A stretch of DNA of 64,000 bases from Sysuimicrobium calidum (lineage in GTDB: Bacteria; Sysuimicrobiota; Sysuimicrobiia; Sysuimicrobiales; Sysuimicrobiaceae), in NCBI GenBank assembly GCA_031459935.1, contig JAVKHN010000006.1, forward strand, positions 1 through 64,000. Reading direction: 5' to 3'. The position numbers and the translations under genes are program-made. Each line of letters starts with the position of its first letter. Positions within the stretch are counted from its first letter, which is position 1. Below are positions 35,610 to 44,864 of this stretch, in pieces. The notes beneath the pieces are model-generated. The model saw nothing but the letters and a program-made list of their open reading frames with translations, had not been told where the DNA came from and made no database searches.

Positions 35610-35945
35610 ATGGCGCACGAACGGGACGCCAAACAGGACAACATCCTGCTCGTGATCGCGAGAAAGGAGCAGGAGCTGGAGCGTCTGATCGCAGAAGCCA
35701 GGGCTGAGGCGGAGCGCATGGTGGTGGAGGCGGAAGCGGAGGCGGCCCGCATCCGGGAGCGGGCCCAGCAGGAGATCGTCCGCTTGGAGAGGGAGGCCCG
35801 GGAGCGGGCGGAGGCGGAAGCCCGAGCTGCGGAGGAACGGGCTCTGGAGCGGGCCCGGGGGGAGGCGGAACGCTTCCGGGCCCAGGCCCGACAGCGGATG
35901 GACGAGGCCGTCCGGCGCGTGGTGGAGGCGGTCCTCCGGGGGTAA
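35610..35945 (+). CDS. A/V-type ATP synthase subunit G/H (peripheral stalk)
   Basis: Long charged helix (111 aa) that pairs with subunit E to form the peripheral stalk of an A/V-type ATPase. The protein is almost entirely coiled coil, rich in Glu, Arg and Ala (EQELERLIAEARAEAERMVV, RERAQQEIVRLEREARER). The ATG at 35610 is preferred to a TTG two codons upstream; the ribosome-binding site is weak. It is the first gene of an operon with Thermus-like order. Confidence 0.85.
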   Translation: MAHERDAKQDNILLVIARKEQELERLIAEARAEAERMVVEAEAEAARIRERAQQEIVRLEREARERAEAEARAAEERALERARGEAERFRAQARQRMDEAVRRVVEAVLRG

Positions 35946-35950
35946 GACCT

Positions 35951-37927
35951 ATGATCGTGGAGATGAGCCGGGTGCTCCTCCTAGGCCCCAAGCGACTGCT
36001 CGGGGAAGTCACGGATGTGGTGCAGCGCCTGGGGGTGATACACGTGGACCGGGTGGAGGCGGAGGAGGTCCCCACGGTCCGCCCCGTGGAGCCCGGAAGC
36101 GAGGAGGAACAGCGCCAGCGCCGCCTGGAGGCCCTGCTCGCCCGTGCCACGGGTCTGTTAAACCTCCTCCCCCGGACGGGACCCACCCCGATTCCGGACC
36201 TGGGAACGCGCTCCCTGGAGGAGCTGGAGGCCATCCTGGAAGCCCGGGAGCAGGAGGTTCGGGAGCTGGTCCGCAGGCGTCTGGAGGCGGAGGAGGAACT
36301 GGAGCTCATCCGGTCCTATGAAAACGCCCTTCGGGTCCTCTCCCCGCTCCTGGGGGCCCTGCAGGGGAGCCGGCACTTCGAGACCTACGGGTTTGTCCTG
36401 AGGGGGAAGGCGACCCCTGTCGTGGCAGAACTCCAGCAGGAGCTGCGCCGGCTCACCGGAGGCCGGGTGGAGGTGGTGGCCCGAAAGATCGACGAGCAGA
36501 CCACGGGCGTGGTGGTGGCCTTCCACAAGCGGGACGGGGATGGGGTACGATCCCTCCTCCAGCGGGCTGGGATCACGGAGCTCCGCCTGCCCACCCGGTT
36601 CGCGGATCGCCCGGCGGTGGAGGCGGTCCAGGAGATGGAACGGCGGCGGGAAGAGCTTCCCCGGGAGATCGAGGACCTGAAAAGTCGGCTGGAAGCCATG
36701 AGCCGGGAGCACCGGGGAACGGTGCAGGCCATCGAAGCCTATCTCCGGGACGAGCTCGCCAAGCTCCAGGCCCTGCCCGCCTTCGCCCAGTCCCGGTACA
36801 CCTTCATCGTACACGGCTGGGTGCCCACCCGGGAGGTCCCGAGGCTGCGAGCCGCCGTGCGTCGGGCTTTCGGAGATCAGGTGGTGGTCTACGATACACC
36901 CGCGGACCCCCACGACGAGGAAGAGGGAGCCCACATCCCCGTGGCGTTGGAGAACCCCGCGCCCATCCGGCCGTTCCAGCTGCTGCTTTCCATCTTCCGG
37001 CCTCCCCGGTACGGAACGTGGGATCCCACGCCGCTGCTGGCCCTGACATTCCCCCTGTTTGTGGGCCTGGTGATCGGAGATGTGGGATACGGGGCCCTGT
37101 TTTTCCTGCTCGGTTGGGCGCTGCGCAACCGGGCGCGTCGGGGGGAAGCTCTGGAGATCCCTCTTTTGAACATCCGGATGCGCCCGGAGATCCTGGGGGC
37201 GGTCTCCTGGATCGTGCGGGTAATCGCGTTCTGGGTTATGGTCTTCGGGATCCTGTACGCGGAGGTGTTCGGCAATCTCCCGGAGCTGCTGTTTCACCTA
37301 CGCCCCGTCTTCGATCGGGTCTACGCGCACCGGGATCTTTACTTCCAGGTTATCGTGCTCCTGGGGATGCTCATGATCTACGGAGGTCTGCTGGGACACC
37401 TGGGAATGGCTGCCCGGCACCGCCACCTCCGGGGTGTTTTCGAGAGCGCGGTGATGATCCTGGTGCTCACCTGGGTGCTGTTGCTCCTGGGCGGCATGTC
37501 GGGGCTGCTGCCTGCGGCCGCGGTGTCCCTCAGCTGGTACTTCCTCTGGGCGGGCCTGGTGGCCTTCGCGATCGGACTGGCCTTCCGGGCCGCAAACCCT
37601 ATGTGGTTCCTGGAGTCCGCCACCGCTTTTGGGCACATCCTCTCCCATGCCCGGCTCATGGCCTTCGGCCTCGCAGCCGCGGCTCTCGCGAGCGCCGCCA
37701 ACGAGCTGGGGCCCAGCATGGCGGAGACCTTCGGGATCCACGGAATCGTGGGCACCGTGGTGGGTTCGCTGATTTCTGCTCTTGCCCAGATCCTGTTCTT
37801 CGTGTTTACCATTGTGGGGCACGTGATTCAGCCCGCGCGTCTGCATTGGGTGGAGTTCTTCACGAAGGTGAAATACCACGAGGAAGCCGGAGAACCCTAC
37901 CGGCCATTTCAACGGACAGGGAGGTGA
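35951..37927 (+). CDS. A/V-type ATP synthase subunit I (membrane stator a)
   Basis: Stator subunit (658 aa) that carries protons between half-channels at the rotor ring. The N-terminal half is soluble and helical; the C-terminal half (from about residue 365) has seven or eight membrane helices. RYGTWDPTPLLALTFPLFVGLVIGDVGYG is the conserved start of the membrane domain. SHARLMAFGLAAAALASAAN carries the essential arginine in HARL, and LHWVEFFTKVKYHEEAGEPYRPF is the family C-terminus. Confidence 0.93.
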   Translation: MIVEMSRVLLLGPKRLLGEVTDVVQRLGVIHVDRVEAEEVPTVRPVEPGSEEEQRQRRLEALLARATGLLNLLPRTGPTPIPDLGTRSLEELEAILEAREQEVRELVRRRLEAEEELELIRSYENALRVLSPLLGALQGSRHFETYGFVLRGKATPVVAELQQELRRLTGGRVEVVARKIDEQTTGVVVAFHKRDGDGVRSLLQRAGITELRLPTRFADRPAVEAVQEMERRREELPREIEDLKSRLEAMSREHRGTVQAIEAYLRDELAKLQALPAFAQSRYTFIVHGWVPTREVPRLRAAVRRAFGDQVVVYDTPADPHDEEEGAHIPVALENPAPIRPFQLLLSIFRPPRYGTWDPTPLLALTFPLFVGLVIGDVGYGALFFLLGWALRNRARRGEALEIPLLNIRMRPEILGAVSWIVRVIAFWVMVFGILYAEVFGNLPELLFHLRPVFDRVYAHRDLYFQVIVLLGMLMIYGGLLGHLGMAARHRHLRGVFESAVMILVLTWVLLLLGGMSGLLPAAAVSLSWYFLWAGLVAFAIGLAFRAANPMWFLESATAFGHILSHARLMAFGLAAAALASAANELGPSMAETFGIHGIVGTVVGSLISALAQILFFVFTIVGHVIQPARLHWVEFFTKVKYHEEAGEPYRPFQRTGR

Positions 37928-37931
37928 GTAT

Positions 37932-38258
37932 ATGCGCATGCGCGCTGGAGTCTGGCTTCTTTTCGGCCTTCTCCTGGTCGGGATGGTGGCCGTGCCGGCC
38001 CTGGCCGCGGAGGCTCCGGAGGCCCGACCTGCCGGAGATGGAGCCCGCGCGGGGTTATTGGGGATCGCCGCCGCCCTCGCGGTAGCGTTCGGTGCCCTCG
38101 GCACCGCGTGGGCGCAGTCGCGGATCGGTGCCGCGGCGGCCGGAGCGATGGCAGAGCGTCCGGAGATCGGAGGCCTCATGCTGGTGTTCCTGGCCCTGCC
38201 CGAGACCATGATCATCCTGGGGTTCCTGGTGGCCTTCTTCCTCATCGGGCGCATCTAG
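37932..38258 (+). CDS. A/V-type ATP synthase subunit K (proteolipid ring)
   Basis: Rotor-ring proteolipid (108 aa). An N-terminal signal-like segment (residues 1-26, WLLFGLLLVGMVAVPALAA) is followed by one two-helix hairpin. The first helix ends in GTAWAQSRIGAAAAGAMAE and the second contains the ion-carrying glutamate in LALPETMIILG. A single hairpin with a cleavable leader is the layout known for Thermus, unlike the duplicated four-helix form of many V-type enzymes. Ion specificity was not determined. Confidence 0.93.
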   Translation: MRMRAGVWLLFGLLLVGMVAVPALAAEAPEARPAGDGARAGLLGIAAALAVAFGALGTAWAQSRIGAAAAGAMAERPEIGGLMLVFLALPETMIILGFLVAFFLIGRI

Positions 38259-38259
38259 G

Positions 38260-38841
38260 ATGAGCTCGGAACTCATCAGCCTGCTCGAGCGAGAAGCCCA
38301 GGCGGAGCGGGAACGCCTGCTAGAGGAGGCGCGTCAGCGGGCGCGGGATATCCTCCAGCAGGCGGAGGCGGAGGCTGCAAACCTCCTGGAGGCCCACCGC
38401 CGGAGGGTGGATGCAGAGCTCGAGGCGGTCCGCATCCGCGCACAGGGCGTGGCCCAGCTGCGGGCCACGTCCCTGGTGCTGGCGGCCAAGGACGAGCAGA
38501 TCGCGGAGGTCTTCCAGCGGGCCCGGCAGGAGCTGGAGCGCCTGAGCCGGGACCCCTCTCGCTACGAGCCGGTCCTCCGGGCTCTCCTCCAGGAGGCGGT
38601 GGCGGGGTTCCGGGAGCGGGTGGTGGTGGAGTGCGCGGAGCAGGACCTTCCCCTCGTCCAGGCCGCGGTACAGGCCCTGGGCCTGGCGGCGGAGGTGCGT
38701 CCGAATCCGGAGCTGTGGGGAGGTGTGCGGGTCCGTAGCGCGGACGGCCGCTTCGTGGTGGAGAACACCCTCCTCTCGCGCCTGGAGCGGGCCCGGCAGG
38801 TGCTGCTCTCGGAAGTGGCAGACATCCTGTGGGGGGGGTAG
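38260..38841 (+). CDS. A/V-type ATP synthase subunit E (peripheral stalk)
   Basis: Peripheral stalk subunit (193 aa). The N-terminal half is a charged helix (LLEEARQRARDILQQAEAEAA), and the C-terminal globular part ends in RFVVENTLLSRLERARQVLLSEVADILWG, the usual E-subunit ending. It is one base after the proteolipid gene. Confidence 0.9.
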   Translation: MSSELISLLEREAQAERERLLEEARQRARDILQQAEAEAANLLEAHRRRVDAELEAVRIRAQGVAQLRATSLVLAAKDEQIAEVFQRARQELERLSRDPSRYEPVLRALLQEAVAGFRERVVVECAEQDLPLVQAAVQALGLAAEVRPNPELWGGVRVRSADGRFVVENTLLSRLERARQVLLSEVADILWGG

Positions 38842-38847
38842 GGAGGG

Positions 38848-39876
38848 GTGCCGGAGGACTTCGGCTACATCAACGCCCGGGTGAAGGGAATGCGCTCCCG
38901 GTTGCTGCCGCCCGGCCGCCTGGAGGAGTTGTTGGGGCTTGCGGACCTGGAGAGCTTCATCCATGCCCTGGGCAACACGCCCTACGGGCCCGAGCTCCAG
39001 GAGGCCCTTACCCGGTACCAGGGCCTGCGGGCGGTGGACGAGGCACTGATGCGGGCCTTCCAGAAAACTGCCCAGAAGATCCTGGGGTTTTCGGAGGGGA
39101 AGGCCAGGGCTCTGATCCGGGTGTTCCTGGTCCAGTGGGATCTCCACAATCTGCGCACCATTCTCCGAGCGAAGCACTCGGGGCACCCCCTCGAGGCGAC
39201 GGAGCAGAACCTGATCCCCGCAGGGGAGCTCACGGAGGTCCGGCTCCGGGAGCTGCTGGCCCAGCCGGATCTCGCGGCCCTAGCTGGCACCCTGGCCACC
39301 TGGGAGCACCCGTTGGCGGAGGCGCTGCTTGCGGCGATCCGGCAGTACGAGTCCACCCAGGATCTGCTGAGCCTGGAGCTGAGCCTGGACCGGGGGTACT
39401 TCGAGTGGGCTCTCCGCGTGGCCCGGGGCATGGGGCACAATGAGACGCTGGTCCGGGACGTGGTCCGGATGCAGATCGACTTCACGAACGTGAAGACCGC
39501 GTTCAAACTGCAGCAGCTGGCGGACCTCTCCCGGGAGGAGCGGGAGCGCTTCTTCCTTCCCGGGGGGAGTGTGGTATCTCGGGATGTGTTCCTGAACCTG
39601 GCGGATCCCACGACCGCGGAGTTCGGGCTGCGGGAGCTGCGTGGACGGGGAATCCATCCGGAGGGCCAGACGGCGGGGGAGGTGGAGCGCTTCCTGGAGG
39701 AGGAGAGTACCCGCCGGATGGCTATGCTCTATCTGGGGGATCCGCTCGGAATTGACGTGGTGATCGGGTTCCTCACCATGCTGAGCAGTGAGATCCGAAA
39801 CCTGCGCCTCATCGCCCGAAGCAAGGCCCTCGGGATCCCCCGGGATCTGGTCCGCCGGGAGATGGCCCTGGTGTAG
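38848..39876 (+). CDS. A/V-type ATP synthase subunit C (central stalk cap d)
   Basis: Funnel-shaped subunit (342 aa) linking the central shaft to the proteolipid ring. FGYINARVKGMRSRLL at the N-terminus and LYLGDPLGIDVVIGFLTMLSSEIRNLRLIARSKALGIPRDLVRREM at the C-terminus are strongly conserved; the protein is all-helical. The GTG at 38848 follows AGGGAGG. Confidence 0.92.
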   Translation: MPEDFGYINARVKGMRSRLLPPGRLEELLGLADLESFIHALGNTPYGPELQEALTRYQGLRAVDEALMRAFQKTAQKILGFSEGKARALIRVFLVQWDLHNLRTILRAKHSGHPLEATEQNLIPAGELTEVRLRELLAQPDLAALAGTLATWEHPLAEALLAAIRQYESTQDLLSLELSLDRGYFEWALRVARGMGHNETLVRDVVRMQIDFTNVKTAFKLQQLADLSREERERFFLPGGSVVSRDVFLNLADPTTAEFGLRELRGRGIHPEGQTAGEVERFLEEESTRRMAMLYLGDPLGIDVVIGFLTMLSSEIRNLRLIARSKALGIPRDLVRREMALV

Positions 39877-39882
39877 CCGGAG

Positions 39883-40203
39883 ATGCGGTACCGGGTGGCT
39901 GTGATCACGGACTCGGAGACCGCCACGGGCTTCCGGCTGGCGGGGGCTGAGGTCTTCGAGGCCGACACCCCCGAGGGGGTGGTCGGGGCCCTCCGGGAGG
40001 TGCTCCGGGGAGACTACGGCCTCGTGGCGGTGAACGAAGTCCTCCTCACCGAAGCGGAGGAAGAGATCCGGCGGGCAATGCGGGGGAGGGATCTCCCCGT
40101 GGTCGTACCCTTCCCGGCCCCTCGGGCGCAGCTGGAGTCCGGGGAGGAGTACATCGCGCGCCTGGTGAAGGAGCACATCGGGTTCTACGTGAAGCTGCGG
40201 TAG
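39883..40203 (+). CDS. A/V-type ATP synthase subunit F (central stalk)
   Basis: Small central-stalk subunit (106 aa) with a CheY-like fold. YRVAVITDSETATGFRLAGAEVFE is the family opening, and DYGLVAVNEVLL sits in the core. The C-terminus EEYIARLVKEHIGFYVKLR is typical. It starts 6 bases after subunit C. Confidence 0.93.
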   Translation: MRYRVAVITDSETATGFRLAGAEVFEADTPEGVVGALREVLRGDYGLVAVNEVLLTEAEEEIRRAMRGRDLPVVVPFPAPRAQLESGEEYIARLVKEHIGFYVKLR

Positions 40204-40215
40204 GGAGGGAGAGCC

Positions 40216-41970
40216 GTGGCCATCCAGGGAGAAATCATTAAGATCGCGGGACCCGCGGTGATCGCCCGGGGCATGCGAGGGGCCCGGATGTACGACATCG
40301 TCCGGGTCGGGAAGGAGAGGCTTGTGGGGGAGATCATCCGTCTCAGCGGGGACACCGCCTTCATCCAGGTGTACGAGGACACCAGCGGCCTGTACGTGGG
40401 TGAGCCCGTGGAGAGCACAGGGCTGCCGCTGGCGGTGGAGTTGGGACCGGGACTGTTGAGCAACATCTACGATGGGATCCAACGGCCTCTTCCGGAGGTA
40501 CGGCGGCAGCAGGGGGATTTCATCCGGCGCGGTGCGGTGGCCCCCGCCCTTGACCGGAACCACCGGTGGCCCTTCCGCCCCCGGGTCTCCGTGGGGGAGG
40601 AGGTGGGGCCGGGAGACGTGATCGGGGAGGTCCAGGAATTCGGACTGGTGCACCGGATTCTGGTACCCCCGGATGCGAAGCCCTCCCGGGTGGCGGAGAT
40701 CCATGAGGGCGAGTTCACGGTGACGGATGTGGTGGCGCGGTTGGAGAACGGTCTGGAGCTGCGTCTCATGCAAACCTGGCCCGTGCGCCTGGCCCGACCC
40801 GCCGCGCGCCGTCTGGATCCACGGGAGCCGCTGGTGACGGGGCAGCGGATCATCGACGTGCTGTTCCCCGTAGCCATGGGCGGGACCGCGGCCATTCCGG
40901 GCCCGTTCGGCAGCGGCAAGACCGTGATGCAGCAGACCCTGGCCAAGTGGGCGGATGCGGACGTAATCATCTACGTGGGCTGCGGGGAGCGGGGCAACGA
41001 GATGACCCACGTACTGGACGAATTCCCGGAGCTGGAGGATCCCCGCACAGGCCGGCCCCTCATGGAGCGCACCATCATCATCGCGAATACCAGCAACATG
41101 CCCGTGGCCGCCCGGGAGGCTTCCGTCTACACGGGCATCACCATGGCGGAGTACTGGCGGGACCAGGGCTATAAAGTGGCCCTCATGGCGGACTCCACCA
41201 GCCGCTGGGCCGAGGCCATGCGGGAGATCTCCAGTCGCCTGGAGGAGATGCCCGCGGAGGAGGGGTATCCGCCCTACCTCTCCAGCCGGCTTGCGGCCTT
41301 TTACGAGCGCGCGGGACGGGTGGTGTGCCTGGGCCGCCCGGAGCGATGGGGAGCCATCACCGTGATCGGCGCGGTGTCCCCCCCGGGCGGAGACCTCTCG
41401 GAGCCCGTGACCCAGGCCACCCTGCGCATCGTGGGGACCTTCTGGTCCCTCGATGCCTCCCTTGCCCACCGGCGGCACTTCCCCGCCATCCACTGGCTAC
41501 GGTCCTACAGCCTCTACACCCCTCTGTTCCGGGAGTGGTACCGGCAGAACCTCCCGGAGGACTTCGAGGAGCTGCGCAACCGCGCCAGCGCCCTGCTGCA
41601 GCAGGAGGCGGAGCTGCAGGAGATCGTGCAGCTGGTAGGCCCGGATGCCCTGCAGGACGACCAGCGGCTGGTGATCGAGGCGGGCAAGATGCTCCGGGAG
41701 GACTTTCTGCAGCAGTCCGCCTTCTCGGATGTGGACGCCTACTGTCCGCCCATCAAGTCCTACGGGATCCTGAAGGCCATCCTGGTCTTCTACGACGAGG
41801 CGCTTGCAGCCCTTCACCGGGGCATGCCCATGGACGAGATCCTCAACCTCCCGCACATCCAGGAGATCGCCCGGATGAAGGAAGTGCCCGCGGACCGGTT
41901 CCCCGCATACACGGAGGACCTCCTGCGTCGGCTGCGGGAGGACCTGCGGGCACCGGTGCGGGCGAGTTAG
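40216..41970 (+). CDS. atpA: A/V-type ATP synthase catalytic subunit A
   Basis: Catalytic subunit (584 aa). The P-loop is GPFGSGKTVMQQ; GCGERGNEM and MADSTSRWAEAMREISSRLEEMP are the catalytic-site and nucleotide-binding elements. The non-homologous insertion typical of A-type catalytic subunits lies near residues 115-190. The GTG at 40216 follows GGGAGGGAG. The symbol follows Thermus usage (V/A-type), not the F-type alpha subunit. Confidence 0.96.
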   Translation: MAIQGEIIKIAGPAVIARGMRGARMYDIVRVGKERLVGEIIRLSGDTAFIQVYEDTSGLYVGEPVESTGLPLAVELGPGLLSNIYDGIQRPLPEVRRQQGDFIRRGAVAPALDRNHRWPFRPRVSVGEEVGPGDVIGEVQEFGLVHRILVPPDAKPSRVAEIHEGEFTVTDVVARLENGLELRLMQTWPVRLARPAARRLDPREPLVTGQRIIDVLFPVAMGGTAAIPGPFGSGKTVMQQTLAKWADADVIIYVGCGERGNEMTHVLDEFPELEDPRTGRPLMERTIIIANTSNMPVAAREASVYTGITMAEYWRDQGYKVALMADSTSRWAEAMREISSRLEEMPAEEGYPPYLSSRLAAFYERAGRVVCLGRPERWGAITVIGAVSPPGGDLSEPVTQATLRIVGTFWSLDASLAHRRHFPAIHWLRSYSLYTPLFREWYRQNLPEDFEELRNRASALLQQEAELQEIVQLVGPDALQDDQRLVIEAGKMLREDFLQQSAFSDVDAYCPPIKSYGILKAILVFYDEALAALHRGMPMDEILNLPHIQEIARMKEVPADRFPAYTEDLLRRLREDLRAPVRAS

Positions 41971-41982
41971 GAGGGGAGGAAC

Positions 41983-43398
41983 ATGGAGCTGGCCACCAAA
42001 CGCTATCAGTCCATCTCCTACATCTCTGGGCCCCTGCTGTTCGTGGAGGGGGCCCGGGACCTAGCCTACGGGGCCATCGTGAACATCCACCTCCCGGACG
42101 GCCGCGTGCGAGGAGGACAGGTGATCGAGGTCGACGAGCAACACGCGGTGATCCAGGTGTTCGAGGAGACCACGGGCCTCGATGTGGCCCGCACCTCCGT
42201 GAGTCTGCGGGAGGACGTGGCCCGGTTCGGGGTGAGCCCGGAGATCATCGGTCGACGGTTCAACGGCCGCGGGGAGCCCATCGACGGGCTTCCCCCCATC
42301 ATCCCGGAGAAGCGACTGCCCATCATCGGCTCTCCCATCAACCCTGCAGCCCGGCAGCGGCCCCAGGAGTTCATCCAGACGGGGATCAGCAGCATCGATG
42401 GCCTCAACACCCTGGTGCGCGGTCAGAAGCTTCCCATTTTCTCCGGTGCGGGACTGCCGCACAACGAGCTGGCGGCCCAGATCGCCCGGCAGGCCAAGGT
42501 GCTGGGGGAGGCGGAGGAATTCGCGGTGGTGTTCGCTGCCATGGGAATCACCCAGCGAGAGGCCGCCTTCTTCATCGAGCAGTTTGAGGCCACGGGGGCG
42601 CTGGCCCGGAGCGTGGTGTTCCTGAACCTGGCGGACGACCCAACCATCGAGCGTCTCATGACCCCGCGTCTCGCGCTCACCACCGCGGAGTACCTTGCCT
42701 TCGAGCTGGACAAGCACGTGCTCGTCATCCTCACGGACATGACGAACTACTGCGAAAGCCTGCGGGAAATCGGAGCCGCCCGGGAGGAGATCCCCGGGCG
42801 GCGCGGATACCCCGGGTACATGTATACGGACCTCGCCACCATCTACGAGCGCGCGGGCCGTATCCAGGGCCGCAAGGGTTCCGTAACGCAGATCCCCATC
42901 CTCACCATGCCGGACGACGACATCACGCATCCCATTCCGGACCTCACGGGATACATCACGGAGGGACAGATCGTTCTCAGCCGGGCCCTGCACCGTCAGG
43001 GCATCTACCCACCCATCAACCCTCTGCCGAGCCTCTCACGGCTGATGAACGACGGCATCGGCCCTGGCCGCACCCGGGAGGACCACGCGGGACTCAAGGA
43101 CCAGCTCTTCTCCGCGTACGCGAACGGCGTGGACCTGCGGCGTCTGGTGGCCATCATCGGGGAGGAGGCCCTCACGGAGCGGGACCGGCTCTACCTGCGG
43201 TTCGCGGAGGCCTTCGAGCGGGAGTTCCTCAACCAGGGGAACACGGAACGATCCATCACGGAGACCCTCAACCTGGGCTGGAAGCTCCTCTCCATGTTCC
43301 CGCGGGAGGAACTGAAGCGGGTGAAGCAGGATCACGTGGAGAAGTACTACTTCGGAGAGGTAATCCGGCAGCTGTGGGAGGAGGAGGAACGGCTATAG
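41983..43398 (+). CDS. atpB: A/V-type ATP synthase subunit B
   Basis: Non-catalytic nucleotide-fold subunit (471 aa). YISGPLLFVEG at the N-terminus, PIFSGAGLPHNELAAQIARQAKV where the catalytic P-loop lysine is replaced, and TDMTNYCESLREIGAAREEIPGRRGYPGYMYTDLATIYERAGR identify it. It sits between A and D as in Thermus. Confidence 0.96.
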   Translation: MELATKRYQSISYISGPLLFVEGARDLAYGAIVNIHLPDGRVRGGQVIEVDEQHAVIQVFEETTGLDVARTSVSLREDVARFGVSPEIIGRRFNGRGEPIDGLPPIIPEKRLPIIGSPINPAARQRPQEFIQTGISSIDGLNTLVRGQKLPIFSGAGLPHNELAAQIARQAKVLGEAEEFAVVFAAMGITQREAAFFIEQFEATGALARSVVFLNLADDPTIERLMTPRLALTTAEYLAFELDKHVLVILTDMTNYCESLREIGAAREEIPGRRGYPGYMYTDLATIYERAGRIQGRKGSVTQIPILTMPDDDITHPIPDLTGYITEGQIVLSRALHRQGIYPPINPLPSLSRLMNDGIGPGRTREDHAGLKDQLFSAYANGVDLRRLVAIIGEEALTERDRLYLRFAEAFEREFLNQGNTERSITETLNLGWKLLSMFPREELKRVKQDHVEKYYFGEVIRQLWEEEERL

Positions 43399-43444
43399 CG
43401 CAGGATCCCCGAAGTGGGGACGCTGAGCCAAAGGAGCACAGGGT

Positions 43445-44080
43445 ATGCCGGAACTCGTAAGCCCCACCCGGATGAACCTTCTGCAGCGCAAGAACCAGCT
43501 GCGGGTGGCGCTGCAGGGGGTAGACCTCCTCAAGCGCAAGCGGGATGCGTTGGTGGCGGAGTTCTTCCGGGTGGTCCGGCAGGCCCTGGAGGCCCGGGAT
43601 CGCATGAACGCCGCGTGCGAGAAGGCGTACATCGTCCTGAGCCTGGCGAAGGCGGTGGAAGGACGCCAAGCCCTGGAGGCTGCGGCCCTGGTGGAGCGCC
43701 GCCCGATGATGGTGGACATCGAGATCCGGAACATCTGGGGCATCAAGGTGCCGGAGGTTCAGGTGCAGCGGGTTCACCGCTCCTTCCTGGAGCGGGGACT
43801 CAGCCCCACCGCGGTGAGCATGCGAACCCTAGAGAGCACGGAGGCCTTCGAGCGGGTCCTGGACGCCATCCTGGAGGTGGCCGGCACGGAGCTGCGGTTG
43901 CGCAAGATCGGAGAGGAGATCAAGAAGACCACGCGCCGGGTGAACGCTCTGGAGCAGGTTGTGATCCCCCGCATCCGGGCTGAGATCCGGTACATCAACG
44001 ACGTGCTGGAACAGCGGGCCCGGGAAGACGTGTTCCGACTCAAGAGGATCAAGAAGAAGCTGGAGGGAAGGCAGGCTTGA
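43445..44080 (+). CDS. atpD: A/V-type ATP synthase subunit D (central shaft)
   Basis: Rotor shaft (211 aa), a long two-helix coiled coil. SPTRMNLLQRKNQLRVALQGVDLLKRKRDALV at the N-terminus and TTRRVNALEQVVIPRIRAEIRYINDVLEQRARED at the C-terminus are the D-subunit signatures. It closes the G-I-K-E-C-F-A-B-D set. Confidence 0.95.
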   Translation: MPELVSPTRMNLLQRKNQLRVALQGVDLLKRKRDALVAEFFRVVRQALEARDRMNAACEKAYIVLSLAKAVEGRQALEAAALVERRPMMVDIEIRNIWGIKVPEVQVQRVHRSFLERGLSPTAVSMRTLESTEAFERVLDAILEVAGTELRLRKIGEEIKKTTRRVNALEQVVIPRIRAEIRYINDVLEQRAREDVFRLKRIKKKLEGRQA

Positions 44081-44114
44081 ACGGGATCCCCTCGTGGGAT
44101 CTAGCGGGCGGACG

Positions 44115-44120
44115 TATACT
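44115..44120 (+). promoter_or_regulatory. -10 element upstream of DUF881 gene
   Basis: TATACT ends 6 bases before the GTG at 44127, so a transcript from it would start at the codon itself. No plausible -35 was found at 15-19 bases upstream, and AGAGG is too near the GTG to act as a normal ribosome-binding site. Confidence 0.3.
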
Positions 44121-44126
44121 AGAGGT

Positions 44127-44864
44127 GTGCGTGCGTCCGGCGGAACGTTCCAAGCTGCCCTGGGCGTTGTGCTGCTGGCTGCGGGGTTCCTGATCACCTG
44201 GCAGCTGCGGATGGAGTACGCCATCCGGCAGCGACTGCAGATCCCCTCCCAGCGGCTAGAGGAGCTCGCCTTCCTCCTTCAGGAGCAGACCCGCCACCAG
44301 GAACGTCTGGAGGCGGAGATCGGCCAACTGCGCAGGCATCTGGAGCGCTACGCGGATGCCGCGGCCCGGGACCGAGCCGTGCTGGCGGCCATGCGCCAGC
44401 GGCTCGTGGAGCTGCAGGCCCTGAGCGGAGTACGCGCGGTCCGGGGCCCTGGGGTCGTGGTGGAGCTGCGGGACAGTACCCGTTCTCTCCAGCCTGGGGA
44501 TGATCCGAACCTGGCCCTCATCCATTACACGGATCTCTACGCGGTGATGGCAACTCTGTGGGCGGCCGGAGCGGAGGCCATGGCCCTGAACGGTGAGCGG
44601 GTGACTCCCACCACGGGACTGAGCTGCGTGGGCACCACCATCCTCTGCAACACGAAACGGCTCGCGCCCCCCTACGTCATCGCCGCCATCGGGGACCCCG
44701 ACCGCCTCCTCGGTGCCCTCCGGGCTCCCGACAGTCCGCTGAAGTTATTGCTGGCCTTTGAGTTCTCCGTGACGGTGAAGCAGGTGAATGAGCTGGAGCT
44801 GCCCGCCTACCGGGGGAGCTTCCAGTTCCGGTTCGCGAAGCCGGAGGCGGAGGGGAAGCGATGA
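44127..44864 (+). CDS. DUF881 family protein
   Basis: Membrane-anchored extracytoplasmic protein (245 aa) of the DUF881 (YlxW/YlxX) family. An N-terminal helix (AALGVVLLAAGFLITWQL) is followed by a coiled coil (about residues 45-95) and the DUF881 core, with GPGVVVELRDS, LIHYTDLYAVMATLWAAGAEAMALNGERVT and FSVTVKQVNELELPAYRG. Relatives lie near division genes in Gram-positive bacteria; the function is unknown. The GTG at 44127 was chosen because it starts just before the helix. It overlaps the next gene. Confidence 0.85.
   Translation: MRASGGTFQAALGVVLLAAGFLITWQLRMEYAIRQRLQIPSQRLEELAFLLQEQTRHQERLEAEIGQLRRHLERYADAAARDRAVLAAMRQRLVELQALSGVRAVRGPGVVVELRDSTRSLQPGDDPNLALIHYTDLYAVMATLWAAGAEAMALNGERVTPTTGLSCVGTTILCNTKRLAPPYVIAAIGDPDRLLGALRAPDSPLKLLLAFEFSVTVKQVNELELPAYRGSFQFRFAKPEAEGKR

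Noticed and set aside
39280..41493. Long minus-strand open frame opposite ATPase subunits C, F and A
   Set aside because: It mirrors three strongly conserved genes and shows no family motif; treated as a coding shadow.
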